From positions 19,644 through 83,643 of the forward strand of contig NZ_JAMTDV010000086.1 of assembly GCF_023806565.1 (NCBI RefSeq): DNA of 64,000 bases. Direction: 5' to 3'. Positions within the stretch are counted from its first letter, which is position 1. Each line of letters opens with the position of its first letter. The DNA comes from Accumulibacter sp. (GTDB lineage Bacteria > Pseudomonadota > Gammaproteobacteria > Burkholderiales > Rhodocyclaceae). Of this stretch, positions 46,252 through 57,315 are shown piece after piece. Position numbers and translations under genes: made by a program. The notes below the pieces were generated by a model. The model did not search any database, was not told where the DNA came from, and saw nothing but the letters and a program-made list of their open reading frames with translations.

Positions 46252-47303
46252 CCGGCCAACTCCTCGCACATCCGAGCCACTTCCGCGGTGGCTTGCGGTC
46301 TCGCCAGTGCGCGCGCTCTGGCGGCCATTTCCTGCAGCGCGCTCGGCGGCGTTCGGCAAAACTCGCTGACCGCTTCTGGCGTCAGCTCCTCCTGCGGAAG
46401 CAGGGTCGCGGCACCGACCAGCGAGAGGAATCCCGCGTTCCGCGTCTGATGGTCGTCCACGGCGTGAGGAAAGGGAACCAGCAGGCTCGCCACCCCCGCC
46501 GCTGCCAATTCAGCCACGGTCAGTGCGCCGGCGCGGCAGATGACGAGATCGGCCCACTCGTAGGCGCCGGCCATGTCTTCGATGAAGGCAACACAGTGGG
46601 CCTGTACCCCGGCGTGCTCATAGTTCTGGCGGAGCTGCGCGAGATGCTTCTCGCCCGCCTGGTGCACGACCAGCGGCCGAGCCGCGGAATCGACCAGCGC
46701 CAGGCCCCGGGGAACGACGTCGTTGAGCGCCGCGGCACCCTGACTGCCACCGAGTACCAACAGATGCCCGGGGCAGCGGTGGCCGGCGAGGCGTTCATTG
46801 GGTGTGGGCAGCGCGCTGATCTCGGGACGCAGCGGATTGCCGACCCAGTCGCCAGCCGGCAGCGCGTCCGGGAAGCCACAGGCGACGCGCTCGGCGAAGC
46901 GTGCAAGGACGCGGTTGGTCAGGCCGGCGATCGAGTTTTGCTCGTGAATGATGAGCGGACAGCCGAGCAGAACCGCCATCAAACCGCCGGGGAAGCTGAC
47001 GTAGCCACCCATTCCGAGAACCACGTCGGGTTTGGTCCGGCGGATTTCGCGGCGCGCCTGCCAGCAGGCGGCGAGCAGATGAAACGGCAGCAGCAGCTTG
47101 CGCAGCAGGCCCTTGCCACGCAATGCGGCAATACGTACCCAGGCCATTTCGTAGCCCCGCGGCGGAACCAGTTTGGCTTCCAGGCTGTCCGGCGCGCCCA
47201 TCCAGACGACTCGCCAGTCGCGGGCCCGGAGCAGGTCGGCGACAGCCAGACCAGGAAAGACGTGCCCGCCGGTACCTCCGGCCATTACCAAGAGGGTTTT
47301 CAT
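46248..47303 (-). CDS. murG: Undecaprenyldiphospho-muramoylpentapeptide beta-N-acetylglucosaminyltransferase
   Basis: Makes lipid II from lipid I by adding GlcNAc on the cytoplasmic face. It has 351 residues with the GT-B marks [16 protein letters not shown] at the start, [22 protein letters not shown], and [10 protein letters not shown]; the donor site is in [18 protein letters not shown] 47303 overlaps the ftsW stop. Confidence 0.97.
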   Translation of the reverse strand: MKTLLVMAGGTGGHVFPGLAVADLLRARDWRVVWMGAPDSLEAKLVPPRGYEMAWVRIAALRGKGLLRKLLLPFHLLAACWQARREIRRTKPDVVLGMGGYVSFPGGLMAVLLGCPLIIHEQNSIAGLTNRVLARFAERVACGFPDALPAGDWVGNPLRPEISALPTPNERLAGHRCPGHLLVLGGSQGAAALNDVVPRGLALVDSAARPLVVHQAGEKHLAQLRQNYEHAGVQAHCVAFIEDMAGAYEWADLVICRAGALTVAELAAAGVASLLVPFPHAVDDHQTRNAGFLSLVGAATLLPQEELTPEAVSEFCRTPPSALQEMAARARALARPQATAEVARMCEELAG

Positions 47304-48460
47304 ATCTTTGCCCCGCGCATCAACTGCCGATTCTCCCAGTCGATTCGCAACAGCACCGCGAGCGCCACGCAGTTGGCGAGAATTCCGGAGCCACCGAAGC
47401 TCATCAACGGTAGGGTCAGTCCCTTGGTCGGCAGCAGACCCATGTTCACCCCCATGTTGATGAAACTCTGCACTCCCAGCCAGACGCCTATTCCCTGCGC
47501 GACCAGCGCGGAGTAGAGCCGTTCCAGCGCCACTGCCTGCCGGCCGATGGCAAAAGCGCGTTGGATCAGCAGCGCAAAGAGGACGATCACTACCAGTACG
47601 CCGACAAAACCGAGCTCCTCGGCGATCACCGCGAGCAGGAAATCGGTGTGCGCCTCGGGCAGGTAGAACAGCTTCTCGACACTTGCACCGAGGCCGACGC
47701 CGAACAGCTCGCCGCGTCCGAAGGCGATCAGCGCGTGTGAAAGCTGGTAGCCGCGACCAAAGGCGTCCGCCCAGGGGTCCATGAAGCCAAAGATACGATC
47801 GCGTCGGTATGGCGAAAAGATGATCAGGGCAGCGAAGGCCGCCGCCAGCAGAAGAATCAGGACGACGAACAGGCGCGCGCGCATGCCTCCGAGAAAGAGG
47901 ATTCCCATGGCGATCGAGATGATCACCACGAAAGCGCCAAAGTCCGGCTCCTTGAGCAACAGGATTCCCACTGCCACCATGGCGCTGGCCAGCGGCAGGA
48001 AGGCCTTCTTGAGGTCGTCCATGTAGGGCATCTTGCGCGCCGTGTAGTCGGCGGCGTAGAGCACGGCGAACAGCTTCATCAATTCGGAGGGCTGCAGATT
48101 GGCGATGCCGAGTGGAAGCCAACGGCGCGCTCCGTTGACGTCGCGCCCGATACCGGGGATCAGGACGAGCGCCAGCAGAACCGTGCCGGCGACGAAAAGC
48201 CACGGCGACCAGCGTTGCCAGGTGGCCAGCGGTATCTGGAACGCGACGCCGCTGGCGACCAGCGCAATCGCCAGGAAAACCGCATGTCGGGTCAGGAAAT
48301 AGGTCGGCTGATTGCCGGTCAGGCGTCCGGCCTCGGCGGTCGCCATCGACGCCGAATAGACCATGACCATGCCGATCACCAGCAGCATCAAGGTGCTCCA
48401 CAGCAGCGCCAGATCGATTTCCGAAGGCAGGCGGCGCGGTGCGTTCAATGTTCCCAGCAT
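47300..48460 (-). CDS. ftsW: Peptidoglycan glycosyltransferase FtsW (SEDS family)
   Basis: Polytopic SEDS protein that polymerises septal glycan strands together with PBP3. It has 386 residues and about ten membrane helices. Family marks are [11 protein letters not shown] followed by LQPSELMKL, and a late block [18 protein letters not shown]; the catalytic aspartate region is around KEPDFGAF (residue ~186). ATG 48460 shares one base with the murD stop (TGATG). Confidence 0.96.
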   Translation of the reverse strand: MLGTLNAPRRLPSEIDLALLWSTLMLLVIGMVMVYSASMATAEAGRLTGNQPTYFLTRHAVFLAIALVASGVAFQIPLATWQRWSPWLFVAGTVLLALVLIPGIGRDVNGARRWLPLGIANLQPSELMKLFAVLYAADYTARKMPYMDDLKKAFLPLASAMVAVGILLLKEPDFGAFVVIISIAMGILFLGGMRARLFVVLILLLAAAFAALIIFSPYRRDRIFGFMDPWADAFGRGYQLSHALIAFGRGELFGVGLGASVEKLFYLPEAHTDFLLAVIAEELGFVGVLVVIVLFALLIQRAFAIGRQAVALERLYSALVAQGIGVWLGVQSFINMGVNMGLLPTKGLTLPLMSFGGSGILANCVALAVLLRIDWENRQLMRGAKI

Positions 48461-49827
48461 CAGGCGGCTTCCCTTTCGATGGTTCGTACGGCAGCGATGA
48501 AAGCTTCTGCCCGCTGCGCGTAGTCTCGGTACATGTCCATGCTGGCGCAGGCCGGCGAGAGCAGCACGGCATCTCCTGCTTGCGTCTGCTTGGCGCACCA
48601 GCGGACCGCTTCCGACATGTCGGCGCAGTGGCGTTGCGCTACGCAGCAACCCTCCAGTGTCGCGGCGATCGCCGACGCGTCGCGCCCGATCAGTGCGACG
48701 GCGCGCGCATGTCGCTCGACGGCGGCGCGCAGGGGAGAGAAATCCTGGCCTTTGCCGTCGCCGCCCAGGATGATCGCCAGGCGTCGTCCGAGGCCCTCGA
48801 TCGCCGCCAGCGTGGCGCCGACATTGGTTCCCTTCGAGTCGTCGAAATAACTGACCCCCTCGATTTCGGCGACCCATTCGACGCGGTGTGCGAGACCGCG
48901 GAATGCCGCCAGCGCAGGCAGGAGCGACGCCGGCGTGATGCCGATCGCTTCGCACAGGGCGAGCGCCGCCATCGCATTTGCCGCATTGTGCCGTCCGACG
49001 AGCTTCAGATCGGTGAGCCTGATCAGCTTGTCGCGGCCACGCACCAGGTAACCATGCTCGATCCCGTAATCGTCGGCACGCTGCGGTGGATTCAAGCCAA
49101 AGGTGATCACACGGCGATCTTCGCGCGCTGCAGCCAGGCTGCGCGCGTCGTCACGATTGACGACCATGGCGCCGTCGCCCTGGAACACGCGCAGCTTGCT
49201 GGCCGCGTAATCCTCCAGGCTGTCGTAGCGGTCGAGATGATCCGCGCAGACGTTGAGCAGCGCCGCGGCGTCGGCGGCCAGGGTGTGCGTCGTTTCGAGC
49301 TGGAAACTCGACAGTTCGAGCACCCAGATCTCCGGTAGCGAGTCGTCGGCGAGGGCATCCATCAAGGCGTCGAGCGCGGCCGGGCCTATATTGCCGGCAA
49401 CGGCAGCGCTGCGGCCGGCGGCGAGACACAGCGCACCCGTCAGGGCGGTGGTGGTGGTCTTGCCGTTGCTGCCCGTTATCGCGATCAGGCGAGCCCGCGG
49501 GGTCAGCTCGCGAATCGCCCAAACGAAGAGTTCGATTTCCGAGACGAGCGGAACGCCCCGTGCCAAAGTCGACTGCACCAACGCTTCCTGCCGCGGCACG
49601 CCGGGCGAGATGGCCATCAGGTCCACTTCAGCGAAGGCCTCGGCAGCAAATGGTCCGGCAAACAGCGTTGCCGCGGGGACTGCGGTGTGCAACGCGGCGG
49701 CCTGCGGAGGAGCGCTGCGGCTGTCGACGACCCGCACGCGGGCTCCTTGCCGTGCCAGCCACCTTGCCATTGCCAGGCCACTCTGGCCGAGCCCGAGCAC
49801 CAATGTCAGCTTTCCCCGGAGATCCAT
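48460..49827 (-). CDS. murD: UDP-N-acetylmuramoyl-L-alanine--D-glutamate ligase
   Basis: Adds D-glutamate to the growing peptide. It has 455 residues: [15 protein letters not shown] at the N-terminus, ATP loop [15 protein letters not shown] near 118, ELSSFQLE and the C-terminal [20 protein letters not shown]. It follows mraY by 1 base. Confidence 0.97.
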   Translation of the reverse strand: MDLRGKLTLVLGLGQSGLAMARWLARQGARVRVVDSRSAPPQAAALHTAVPAATLFAGPFAAEAFAEVDLMAISPGVPRQEALVQSTLARGVPLVSEIELFVWAIRELTPRARLIAITGSNGKTTTTALTGALCLAAGRSAAVAGNIGPAALDALMDALADDSLPEIWVLELSSFQLETTHTLAADAAALLNVCADHLDRYDSLEDYAASKLRVFQGDGAMVVNRDDARSLAAAREDRRVITFGLNPPQRADDYGIEHGYLVRGRDKLIRLTDLKLVGRHNAANAMAALALCEAIGITPASLLPALAAFRGLAHRVEWVAEIEGVSYFDDSKGTNVGATLAAIEGLGRRLAIILGGDGKGQDFSPLRAAVERHARAVALIGRDASAIAATLEGCCVAQRHCADMSEAVRWCAKQTQAGDAVLLSPACASMDMYRDYAQRAEAFIAAVRTIEREAA

Positions 49828-49828
49828 G

Positions 49829-50917
49829 TCACCGCAACTTGAGGGTGGAGAGACCGATCAGCACCAGCATGATGGTGATGATCCAGAAGCGGACGACAAC
49901 CTGCGTCTCCTTCCAGCCGCCCAGTTCGAAATGGTGGTGCAACGGTGCCATGCGGAAAATCCTGCGCCCACCGCTCCATTTGTAGTAGAGGACCTGCGCG
50001 GCGACCGAGAGCGTTTCGGCGACGAAGATGCCGCCCATGATCGCCAGTACGATTTCCTGGCGAACGATGATCGCCACGGTACCGAGCGCTGCGCCCAGTG
50101 CCAGGGCGCCGACGTCGCCCATGAACACCTCGGCGGGGTAGGCGTTGAACCAGAGAAAGCCGAGCCCGGCGCCGGCCATCGCACCGAGGAAGATCGCGAG
50201 TTCGCCGGCGCCCGGAATGTACGGCAGGAACAGATACTTGGCATAGACCGAATTACCGGCGACGTAGGCGAAAACGGCGAGCGCATTGGCGATCATTACG
50301 GTCGGCATGATTGCCAGGCCATCGAGCCCATCGGTCAGGTTGACGGCGTTGCTGGTGCCGACGACGACCAGATAGCTCAGCACCATGAAACCGAAAATCC
50401 CCAGGGGATAGGAAACGGTCTTGAAAAAGGGAACGATCAACTCCAGCTGCGCCGGACCGCTGGCGGTCAGACCGAGGTAGAGCGCCACCGCGATACCAAT
50501 TGCCGATTGCCAGAAATACTTCCAGCGTGCGGACAGACCGCGCGGATTGCGATGCACGACCTTCTGCCAGTCGTCGTACCAGCCAATGCCGCCGAAGCCC
50601 ACCGTGACCACCAGGACGACCCAGACGTAGCGATTGCCGAGGTCGCCCCAGAGCACCGTGGTGACCACGATGGCGATCAGGATCAGCGCGCCACCCATGG
50701 TCGGTGTTCCGGACTTCACCATGTGCGATTCCGGGCCATCGTGCCGCACCGCCTGGCCGATCTTCTTCGCTGCGAGCCAGCGGATCAGATGCGGTCCGGC
50801 GAGGAACGAAATGATTAGCGCAGTCATCGCTGCGAGCACCGTGCGCAGGGTGATGTAGCCGAAGACGTTGAACGCGCGCACGTCCTGCGCGAGCCATTGC
50901 GTGAGCAGCAGCAGCAT
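49829..50917 (-). CDS. mraY: Phospho-N-acetylmuramoyl-pentapeptide transferase
   Basis: Membrane enzyme that makes lipid I by moving phospho-MurNAc-pentapeptide to undecaprenyl phosphate. It has 362 residues and about ten helices. Catalytic signatures are [41 protein letters not shown] and the HHH-containing [16 protein letters not shown] 50917 shares one base with the murF stop. Confidence 0.98.
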   Translation of the reverse strand: MLLLLTQWLAQDVRAFNVFGYITLRTVLAAMTALIISFLAGPHLIRWLAAKKIGQAVRHDGPESHMVKSGTPTMGGALILIAIVVTTVLWGDLGNRYVWVVLVVTVGFGGIGWYDDWQKVVHRNPRGLSARWKYFWQSAIGIAVALYLGLTASGPAQLELIVPFFKTVSYPLGIFGFMVLSYLVVVGTSNAVNLTDGLDGLAIMPTVMIANALAVFAYVAGNSVYAKYLFLPYIPGAGELAIFLGAMAGAGLGFLWFNAYPAEVFMGDVGALALGAALGTVAIIVRQEIVLAIMGGIFVAETLSVAAQVLYYKWSGGRRIFRMAPLHHHFELGGWKETQVVVRFWIITIMLVLIGLSTLKLR

Positions 50918-52299
50918 CAGTCGCCCTCCGCGGGAACAGGAGCGCAGATGGCGTCGGCCACGCGCTCCATGCGCATGAAACGCGAACCCTTCACCAGGAC
51001 GGTTGTTCCCGGGGTCAACTCGGCGCAGAGCGCGTCGATCAAGCGCTCGACCTGCGCATAGTGTTCGCCGCCGGCACCGAAGTTGCGAGCCGCCAGCGCG
51101 CTGGCTTCGCCGAGCGCGAACAGGCGGTCGATCCCCTGGCTCTTCGCGTAACCCCCGATTTCATCGTGGAACTGGGCGGTCATGTCGCCGATTTCACCCA
51201 TGTCGCCGAGCACGATGATCTTCTTGCCGATCGTCGCCGCGAGAACGTCGATACCGGCGCGCACCGAGTCCGGGTTGGCGTTGTACGTGTCGTCGAGCAG
51301 CACCGCGCCGTGCACCGCGGCGCGCTGCTGCAGGCGTCCTTTGAGACCGCGGAAGCGGGTCAGCCCGGCCTGCACAGCGGCGATCGGAACGCCTGCCGCC
51401 AGGCAGGCGGTGGCAGCGGCGAGGGCGTTGCGCGCGTTGTGCTCACCCGGCAGGGCGAGAACGACCTCGAACTCACCGCCCGGCGCGCTGACGCCAAGAC
51501 GGCTCTCCAGGCCGTGCCGGTGTACCTTTCCGGTTACGTCGGCCCGCTGCTCACAGCCGAAGGTCATGACTTCGAGGCCACGACTCTGGGTTTGCCACAG
51601 GCCAGCCCAAGAGTCGTCGGCATTGATCACTGCGATGCCCTGCTCGTCGAGGCCGGTGAAAATGCTACCTTTCTCGCGGGCGATCGCTTCGAGCGACCCC
51701 ATGCCCGCCAGATGGGCGCGCTGCGCATTGGTGATCACGGCCACCGTCGGACGGGCGATTCCCGCCAGATACGCAATCTCCCCGGGATGATTCATCCCCA
51801 TTTCGACGATTGCTGCTCGATGCGTCGCGTTCAGACGGAGCAGGGTGAGCGGCAGACCGATGTCGTTGTTGTAGTTGCCTCGTGTGGCCAGCACGGCTTC
51901 GCCGAAGGCTGCACGCAGGATGCTGGCGATCATCTCCTTGGTCGTCGTCTTGCCATTGCTGCCGGTCACGGCAATCAGCGACAGTGTGAAGCGGCTGCGC
52001 CAGTCGGCCGCCAGAGCTCCCAGCGACAGGCGCGTGTCGGCTACCTGGACGAGCGGAAAATCGCCGACGGAGACGCACTCGCCTGCGTCTGCGGCAACGA
52101 TCGCCGCCACCGCGCCACGTGCCTTGGCTGCCGCGAGGTAGGCGTGGCCGTCGAAATGCTCGCCGCGCAGGGCGATGAACAGCTCGCCAGGAGCGATCGT
52201 GCGGCTGTCGGTCGAAACCCCGCAAAACATCGCATTGTCGCCGACCAGCTTGCCGGCAGTGGCGCGCGTGGCCGCGAGCACATCCATTTGCACGCTCAT
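50917..52299 (-). CDS. murF: UDP-N-acetylmuramoyl-tripeptide--D-alanyl-D-alanine ligase
   Basis: Adds the D-Ala-D-Ala dipeptide to complete the pentapeptide. It has 460 residues: N-terminal domain with [27 protein letters not shown] loop [13 protein letters not shown] near residue 113, and [10 protein letters not shown] in the C-terminal part. ATG 52299 overlaps the murE stop by 4 bases; a longer frame extends into murE. Confidence 0.97.
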   Translation of the reverse strand: MSVQMDVLAATRATAGKLVGDNAMFCGVSTDSRTIAPGELFIALRGEHFDGHAYLAAAKARGAVAAIVAADAGECVSVGDFPLVQVADTRLSLGALAADWRSRFTLSLIAVTGSNGKTTTKEMIASILRAAFGEAVLATRGNYNNDIGLPLTLLRLNATHRAAIVEMGMNHPGEIAYLAGIARPTVAVITNAQRAHLAGMGSLEAIAREKGSIFTGLDEQGIAVINADDSWAGLWQTQSRGLEVMTFGCEQRADVTGKVHRHGLESRLGVSAPGGEFEVVLALPGEHNARNALAAATACLAAGVPIAAVQAGLTRFRGLKGRLQQRAAVHGAVLLDDTYNANPDSVRAGIDVLAATIGKKIIVLGDMGEIGDMTAQFHDEIGGYAKSQGIDRLFALGEASALAARNFGAGGEHYAQVERLIDALCAELTPGTTVLVKGSRFMRMERVADAICAPVPAEGD

Positions 52300-53804
52300 C
52301 GGGCCGCCTCCCGACGTGCTGCCAGTGCGGTGCTCGCCTGCGCGACGTCGGAAAACGGACGACGCACGCCGGCCGTCTCCTGATACGACTCGTGTCCTTT
52401 GCCGGCGATCAACACCACCTCGGCGGGATGCGCCGAAGCGATTGTCCGACGGATGGCCTCGGCACGGTCGGTGATGACTTCCGCGCCGGGGGCGGCGGCG
52501 CAAATGTCGGCAAGAATGGCTTCCGGATCCTCGCTGCGTGGATTGTCGCTGGTCAGCACGACGCGGTCGGCGTAACGGGTGGCGACTTCCCCCATCAACG
52601 GCCGTTTGCCGCGATCACGATCGCCACCGCAACCGAAGACCACGGCGAGAGCGGCACCGCGCGCACTGGCTATCGGACGCAGTGCGTGCAGCGCGCTGGC
52701 CAGGGCATCTGGAGTGTGCGCGTAATCGACCACGACCAGCGGCTCGTTGTGCCCACCAATCCTTTCCAGGCGACCCGCCGGCGGAGTCAGAAGCGCTAGC
52801 CGCTCGGCGATGGCCGTCGGCCCCAGGCCGGCGTCGAGCAGAACAGCGGCCACGGCCAGCAGATTGGAAACGTTGTAACGACCGAACAGGCCGGTTTCGA
52901 CCAGCGAGCGGCCGTTCGGAGTACACAGCCGGAAACGGATGCCATCGATGGTTTCTTCGACTTCCTCGGCGCGAACCGTGCCCTGCCGATCGTCGGCCTG
53001 CGCCGCTTGCGTATACCCGACCACCTTGGTGGCCGTGCTCAGCGCTGCCAGCTCACGCCCATAGGGGTCGTCGAGATTGCAGACGGCGAGACGCAGGCGC
53101 GGCCAGGTGAACAGCCTTGCCTTGGCGCGGGCGTAATCCGCCATCGTGCCATGGTAATCGAGGTGGTCGCGACTAAGATTGGTGAAGATCGCGACATCGA
53201 CGCGGGCACCGTCGAGACGCCCTTCGGCAATACCGATCGAACTCGCTTCGAGCGCGCAAGCCTGTACTTGGTCGTCGGCAAAGCCGGCCAGGCAGCGCAT
53301 CAGGGTCGTCGCGGCCGGTGTCGTAAAACCGGTTTCGACGAGTTCTCCGGGCAGCCCGGCGCCGAGCGTGCCGATAATCGCGCAACGGCGTGGATGGGCG
53401 CTGCCGATCCACTGGGTGACGCTGGTCTTGCCGTTGGTGCCGGTGACTGCAATCAGCGACAGGCGCTCGCTGGGATGCCCGTATACGGCATGCGCCAGCG
53501 GGCCGCTGAGCTCGCGCACGCGGGGCAGCGCGAGGTTGACCAGTGGCCAGTCGCGGTTCCAGGTGAAATCGGTTTCTCGCGAGCTGTTCTGCTCCCAGAC
53601 CACGGCAACCGCACCTTTGGCGATCGCTTCAGGAATATGGCGACGGCCGTCGCTGAGATCGCCCGGATAAGCGAGGAACAGATCGCCCGGCTGCAACTGA
53701 CGACTGTCGTCGCTCACCCCGCTCGGGACAACGCCGAGCGATGCCAGCCGCGCCAGCGTCCTGCTCGCGACGTCGTTTTGGGCGACGATTGCCTGCTCGG
53801 TCAC
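52296..53804 (-). CDS. murE: UDP-N-acetylmuramoyl-tripeptide synthetase (meso-diaminopimelate type)
   Basis: Adds the third residue of the stem peptide. It has 502 residues. ATP loop VTGTNGKTSVTQW near 119, the SRDHLDYHGTM block near residue 210, and LTSDNPRSEDP, whose DNPR is the signature of enzymes using meso-diaminopimelate. The start is GTG 53804, overlapping the ftsI stop by 4 bases (GTGA). Confidence 0.96.
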   Translation of the reverse strand: MTEQAIVAQNDVASRTLARLASLGVVPSGVSDDSRQLQPGDLFLAYPGDLSDGRRHIPEAIAKGAVAVVWEQNSSRETDFTWNRDWPLVNLALPRVRELSGPLAHAVYGHPSERLSLIAVTGTNGKTSVTQWIGSAHPRRCAIIGTLGAGLPGELVETGFTTPAATTLMRCLAGFADDQVQACALEASSIGIAEGRLDGARVDVAIFTNLSRDHLDYHGTMADYARAKARLFTWPRLRLAVCNLDDPYGRELAALSTATKVVGYTQAAQADDRQGTVRAEEVEETIDGIRFRLCTPNGRSLVETGLFGRYNVSNLLAVAAVLLDAGLGPTAIAERLALLTPPAGRLERIGGHNEPLVVVDYAHTPDALASALHALRPIASARGAALAVVFGCGGDRDRGKRPLMGEVATRYADRVVLTSDNPRSEDPEAILADICAAAPGAEVITDRAEAIRRTIASAHPAEVVLIAGKGHESYQETAGVRRPFSDVAQASTALAARREAAR

Positions 53805-55552
53805 AGTTTGGCCTTGGCTACCGGGGTCTTTGGCGTCTGCGCGACGACCAGTGGAACGTCGGGCGCGATGCCGAGCGTGCGCAGCGAACTGGCCATCACG
53901 GCGGCAAAGACCGGGGCCGCGACGTCGCCCCCATAGTGCTGTCCGGCGCTGGGTTCGTCGATCATGACGGCGACGATCAGGCGGGGATCGGAGGCAGGCG
54001 CAAAGCCGACGAAAGACGCAACGTACTTGTTCGCGTAGTGGCCACCCACGAGTTTGTACGCCGTGCCCGTCTTGCCGGCCACGCGATAGCCGGGAATCTG
54101 AGCCTTGGGAGCCGTTCCGCCGGGCTGGACCGCCATTTCGAGCATCGAGCGCACCTCCCGAGCCGTTTTCGCGCTGAACACCGGCACCCCGCCGGGGGCG
54201 GACGAATCGAGCCGGGTCAGCGAAAGCGGGATGAGATCGCCGTCGCGCGCAAAAACCGAATAGGCGCGCGCCAACTGGATCAGCGACACGGAAATGCCGT
54301 GGCCATAGGACATCGTCGCCTGCTCGATCGGCCGCCAGTTCTTCCACGGGCGCACACGGCCGCTCACTTCGCCCGGGAAGCCCAGGTGTGGCACCTGCCC
54401 GAAGCCGACGTCGTCGAACATCTGCCACATCTTCTGTGCCGGCAGCATGGCGGCGATCTTGGCGGCGCCGACGTTCGACGATTTCTGAATGACCTCGGCG
54501 ACAGTGAGGGCGCCATGCGGATGAGCGTCGGCAATCGTCGCGCTGCCGATCGTCAGGCGTCCGGGCGCGCAGTTGATGATCGTGTCCGAGCGAACCTTGC
54601 CATTGTCCAGCGCCAGTCCGATCGTGAATGGTTTGAGCGTCGAACCCGGTTCAAAGGTGTCGGTCACCGCGCGATTGCGCAACTGGCTGCCGGACAAACC
54701 CTCGCGATTGTTCGGGTTGTACGTCGGCCAGTTGGCCAGCGCGACGATCTCGCCGGTCTTGACGTCGAGCACGACGACGCCACCCGCCTTCGCGTTGTTG
54801 TCGGCGATCGCCTGTTTCAGGTGACTGTACGCCAGGTACTGGATCTTCGAATCGAGCGCCAGACGAATGTCCTTGCCATCCTGTGGTGGCTTGGTCGAAC
54901 CGACATCCTCGACGATCTGACCACGACGGTCCTTGATCACGCTGCGACTGCCCGGCTGGCCAAGCAACTGGGAATGATAGGCAAGTTCGACGCCTTCGAG
55001 CCCCTTGTCGTCGACGCCGGTGAAACCCACCATGTGGGCGGTCATTTCGCCGGTCGGATAAAAACGGCGGTACTCCTTGTCCTGGCCGATGCCTGGCAGT
55101 TTGAGCGCTGCCACCTGATCGGCCACCGCCGGGGGAATCTGGCGGCGAAGAAAGACAAAGGTCTTGTCGGTGTCGAGCTTGTGGTTCAACTGTTTGACGT
55201 CGGTCTCCAGCAGCGCAGCAAGCTGCCGGGTCTGTACCGGCGTCAGCGTGGCCGCCGGGGGGATTGCCCAGATCGACTTCATCGGTGTTGAAATGGCGAG
55301 AACGTCACCGTGACGATCGGCAATTCGCCCGCGCGAAGCGGAGATTTCGATGTCCCTGCGGTAACGCGATTCCCCTTTTTCCTGCAGGAAGTCGGTGTGC
55401 AGAGTCTGCAGATAGAAAGCGCGGCCGATCAATACGCCGAACGAGCCGAGGATGAGCAAGGCCATCAGACGCGAGCGCCACGGTGGCAGACGCATTTGCA
55501 GCAGCGGGCTTTCCGCAAACTTGTGTGCCACTTTTGCCTTGAAACGCATCAT
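53801..55552 (-). CDS. ftsI: Peptidoglycan transpeptidase FtsI (PBP3)
   Basis: Septal class B penicillin-binding protein that cross-links peptidoglycan. It has 583 residues: membrane anchor at about 28-48, a non-catalytic pedestal, then the transpeptidase domain with S304-T-L-K307, S358-S-N360 and K494-T-G. Two adjacent ATG codons stand at the start (55552 and 55549); the first overlaps the ftsL stop. The C-terminal tail is alanine/proline/lysine-rich. Confidence 0.97.
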   Translation of the reverse strand: MMRFKAKVAHKFAESPLLQMRLPPWRSRLMALLILGSFGVLIGRAFYLQTLHTDFLQEKGESRYRRDIEISASRGRIADRHGDVLAISTPMKSIWAIPPAATLTPVQTRQLAALLETDVKQLNHKLDTDKTFVFLRRQIPPAVADQVAALKLPGIGQDKEYRRFYPTGEMTAHMVGFTGVDDKGLEGVELAYHSQLLGQPGSRSVIKDRRGQIVEDVGSTKPPQDGKDIRLALDSKIQYLAYSHLKQAIADNNAKAGGVVVLDVKTGEIVALANWPTYNPNNREGLSGSQLRNRAVTDTFEPGSTLKPFTIGLALDNGKVRSDTIINCAPGRLTIGSATIADAHPHGALTVAEVIQKSSNVGAAKIAAMLPAQKMWQMFDDVGFGQVPHLGFPGEVSGRVRPWKNWRPIEQATMSYGHGISVSLIQLARAYSVFARDGDLIPLSLTRLDSSAPGGVPVFSAKTAREVRSMLEMAVQPGGTAPKAQIPGYRVAGKTGTAYKLVGGHYANKYVASFVGFAPASDPRLIVAVMIDEPSAGQHYGGDVAAPVFAAVMASSLRTLGIAPDVPLVVAQTPKTPVAKAKL

Positions 55553-55827
55553 TGCGAAGACCCTCCGCCTGCTGTCGCGGTGATCACACGGTCGGCTTCC
55601 GGCGTACGCATGCGCAGTTTCTCGCGCGCAATCTTCTCGATTCTCGGTGCCGCTCCCCAGGTCGAGAGCTCGAGCTGCAATTGCCCGAACTCCACTTCCA
55701 GTTGCCGCGCCCGTTCCTGCTCCGATTCAAGCGCCTGAAAGACCTTGCGCGCCTTGTGTTGCGAGGTCACCACGCCGAGACTGCAGAGCACCACTGCCAG
55801 CAAGAGAAACACGTTGAGACGGACCAT
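55549..55827 (-). CDS. ftsL: Cell division protein FtsL
   Basis: Small bitopic division protein that pairs with FtsB and FtsQ. It has 92 residues: one membrane helix (about 4-22), then a coiled-coil region with leucine-type heptads (VFQALESEQERARQLEVEFGQLQLEL). The start used is ATG 55827, 1 base after the rsmH stop; a TTG three codons earlier would overlap rsmH. Divergent in sequence, as the family usually is, so placement between rsmH and ftsI is the strongest evidence. Confidence 0.93.
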   Translation of the reverse strand: MVRLNVFLLLAVVLCSLGVVTSQHKARKVFQALESEQERARQLEVEFGQLQLELSTWGAAPRIEKIAREKLRMRTPEADRVITATAGGGSSQ

Positions 55828-55828
55828 C

Positions 55829-56779
55829 TCAGGCAACCTTTCTGACGAGCTTTTCTGCTACGCGCATGATCGCGCTGCGCGCGCGCGGATTCGCGGCGAT
55901 CTCGTCGGCGCTCGCCCGGCATGCCGCGCCAACCAGCCGGAGCGTCGGCGGCGGCAGATCGGCGGCACGCAAGGGCAGTTTCTTCGGCAGGCGATCGGGA
56001 ACCGCCTGATCGCGCAGGAAGTGTTTGACGATCCGGTCTTCGAGCGAGTGGAAACTGATCACGACCAGGCGCCCTCCCTGTCTCAAGACTGTCATTGCCT
56101 GTGGCAAGACTAGCGCGAGCTGTTCGAGCTCTTGATTGATATGAATCCGTACAGCTTGAAAGGTACGCGTCGCCGCATCCTGGCCGGGCTCGCGGGACCA
56201 CACGCTCGCGCGTACGAGCGCGGCAAGTTCCCCCGTGGTTGCAAGCGGCCGGTTTCCCCGAGCAGCCACAATCTTCTTTGCAATCTGGAAAGCAAACCGT
56301 TCTTCACCATAATTCCCAATGACCTCCGCGATCTCCTGCACGCTGGCCCGCATTAGCCACTGCGCCGCTGTTTCCCCCTGCGTCGTGTCCATGCGCATGT
56401 CGAGAGGTGCGTCGTGGCGGAAGCTGAAGCCCCGCTCGCCCGCATCCAGTTGTGGCGACGAAACCCCGATATCGAGAAGGATCCCGTCCACGCCTTCTTC
56501 CGTATCCCAACCTGTGCGTCGCAGCGCGTCGACCAGATCACCGAAACGGTGGTGCATCACCAGCAAGCGCCGATCAAGAATCTCGCGGCCGAGGACGACT
56601 GCCTGCGGGTCGCGGTCGATTGCCAGCAAGCGTCCATCGGGACCGAGTCGTTCAAGAATGGCGCGGGTATGTCCGCCGCGGCCGAAGGTGCCGTCGACGT
56701 AGGTTCCCGCGGGCTTGATCGCCAGTGCATCAACCGCTTCCCGCAAAAGGACCGTCTGGTGCAGCAGTGCCGCCGTCAC
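55829..56779 (-). CDS. rsmH: 16S rRNA (cytosine1402-N4)-methyltransferase
   Basis: Methylates N4 of C1402 in the ribosome decoding centre; RsmI, which adds the 2'-O-methyl to the same base, is encoded 3.5 kb further on. It has 316 residues: [13 protein letters not shown] start, SAM-binding [22 protein letters not shown] and the late [14 protein letters not shown]. The start is GTG 56779, overlapping the mraZ stop (GTGA). Confidence 0.97.
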   Translation of the reverse strand: MTAALLHQTVLLREAVDALAIKPAGTYVDGTFGRGGHTRAILERLGPDGRLLAIDRDPQAVVLGREILDRRLLVMHHRFGDLVDALRRTGWDTEEGVDGILLDIGVSSPQLDAGERGFSFRHDAPLDMRMDTTQGETAAQWLMRASVQEIAEVIGNYGEERFAFQIAKKIVAARGNRPLATTGELAALVRASVWSREPGQDAATRTFQAVRIHINQELEQLALVLPQAMTVLRQGGRLVVISFHSLEDRIVKHFLRDQAVPDRLPKKLPLRAADLPPPTLRLVGAACRASADEIAANPRARSAIMRVAEKLVRKVA

Positions 56780-57222
56780 AGCGCCAGGTCTTCAAGACCG
56801 GGGGGCAGAAACTGATCGCCGAGAGCGAACACCGCGTCCAGTTGCTTCTGCCAGCCGGCATCCGACCAGATCTCGAAATGACTTCCCTGACCAACCAGCC
56901 ATACCTGCTTTTCGAGCTGGGCAAACTGGCGCAGTTCGGGTGCTATCAGCAGGCGGCCGGCAGCATCCATCTCCTCTTCTCGGGCGTTACCGACCAGCAG
57001 CCGCTTGATTGCCGCCGCCTGCGGATTGAGGCTGGAAGCTGCCAGAACCTTGTCACGGATCGGTTCCCAGGCCGGTTCGGGATAAAGCAGCAGACAGCGA
57101 TGCGGATGCGCAGTGAGCACCAGCCTGCCCTCTGCCGCCGAGGCGAGCGCGTCCCGATGGCGCGCCGGAATGGCGAACCTGCCTTTGGCATCGAGACTCA
57201 ACGCAGCCGCACCCTGGAACAT
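56776..57222 (-). CDS. mraZ: Transcriptional regulator MraZ
   Basis: First gene of the dcw cluster. It has 148 residues with two AbrB-like SpoVT halves ([16 protein letters not shown] and [17 protein letters not shown]); MraZ binds direct repeats upstream of itself and represses the cluster in E. coli. Such repeats are visible just upstream at 57264-57288. ATG 57222 gives the family start; longer readings to 57288 would run through the operator. The second half, with DAAGRL, is the conserved DxxGR element. Confidence 0.96.
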   Translation of the reverse strand: MFQGAAALSLDAKGRFAIPARHRDALASAAEGRLVLTAHPHRCLLLYPEPAWEPIRDKVLAASSLNPQAAAIKRLLVGNAREEEMDAAGRLLIAPELRQFAQLEKQVWLVGQGSHFEIWSDAGWQKQLDAVFALGDQFLPPGLEDLAL

Positions 57223-57263
57223 CGAACCCAACCTGCTTCCCACCTGTCGGAACCGCAAATCTT

Positions 57264-57288
57264 CCCACTTTTCACCACTTGTTCCCAC
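57264..57288 (-). promoter_or_regulatory. MraZ operator: three 10-bp-spaced boxes
   Basis: Read on the minus strand, GTGGG, GTGGT and GTGGG occur at exactly 10-base intervals (complement CCCAC at 57284-57288, ACCAC at 57274-57278, CCCAC at 57264-57268). This matches the known MraZ site, TGGG repeats spaced 10 bases apart. The boxes lie about 40-65 bases before the mraZ start, over the -10 box and the likely start of transcription, which fits autorepression. A fourth GTGGG (57239-57243) is off the 10-base phase. Confidence 0.75.
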
Positions 57289-57315
57289 TTTACGGCAAAT
57301 ATTTCTCTAAGGCAA
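57287..57315 (-). promoter_or_regulatory. Likely dcw (mraZ) promoter
   Basis: On the minus strand TTGCCT (57315-57310), 17 bases, TAAAGT (57292-57287); each box matches consensus in four of six positions and the spacing is ideal. The -10 box touches the first MraZ repeat. A start near 57280 would give a leader of about 58 bases. Confidence 0.5.
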
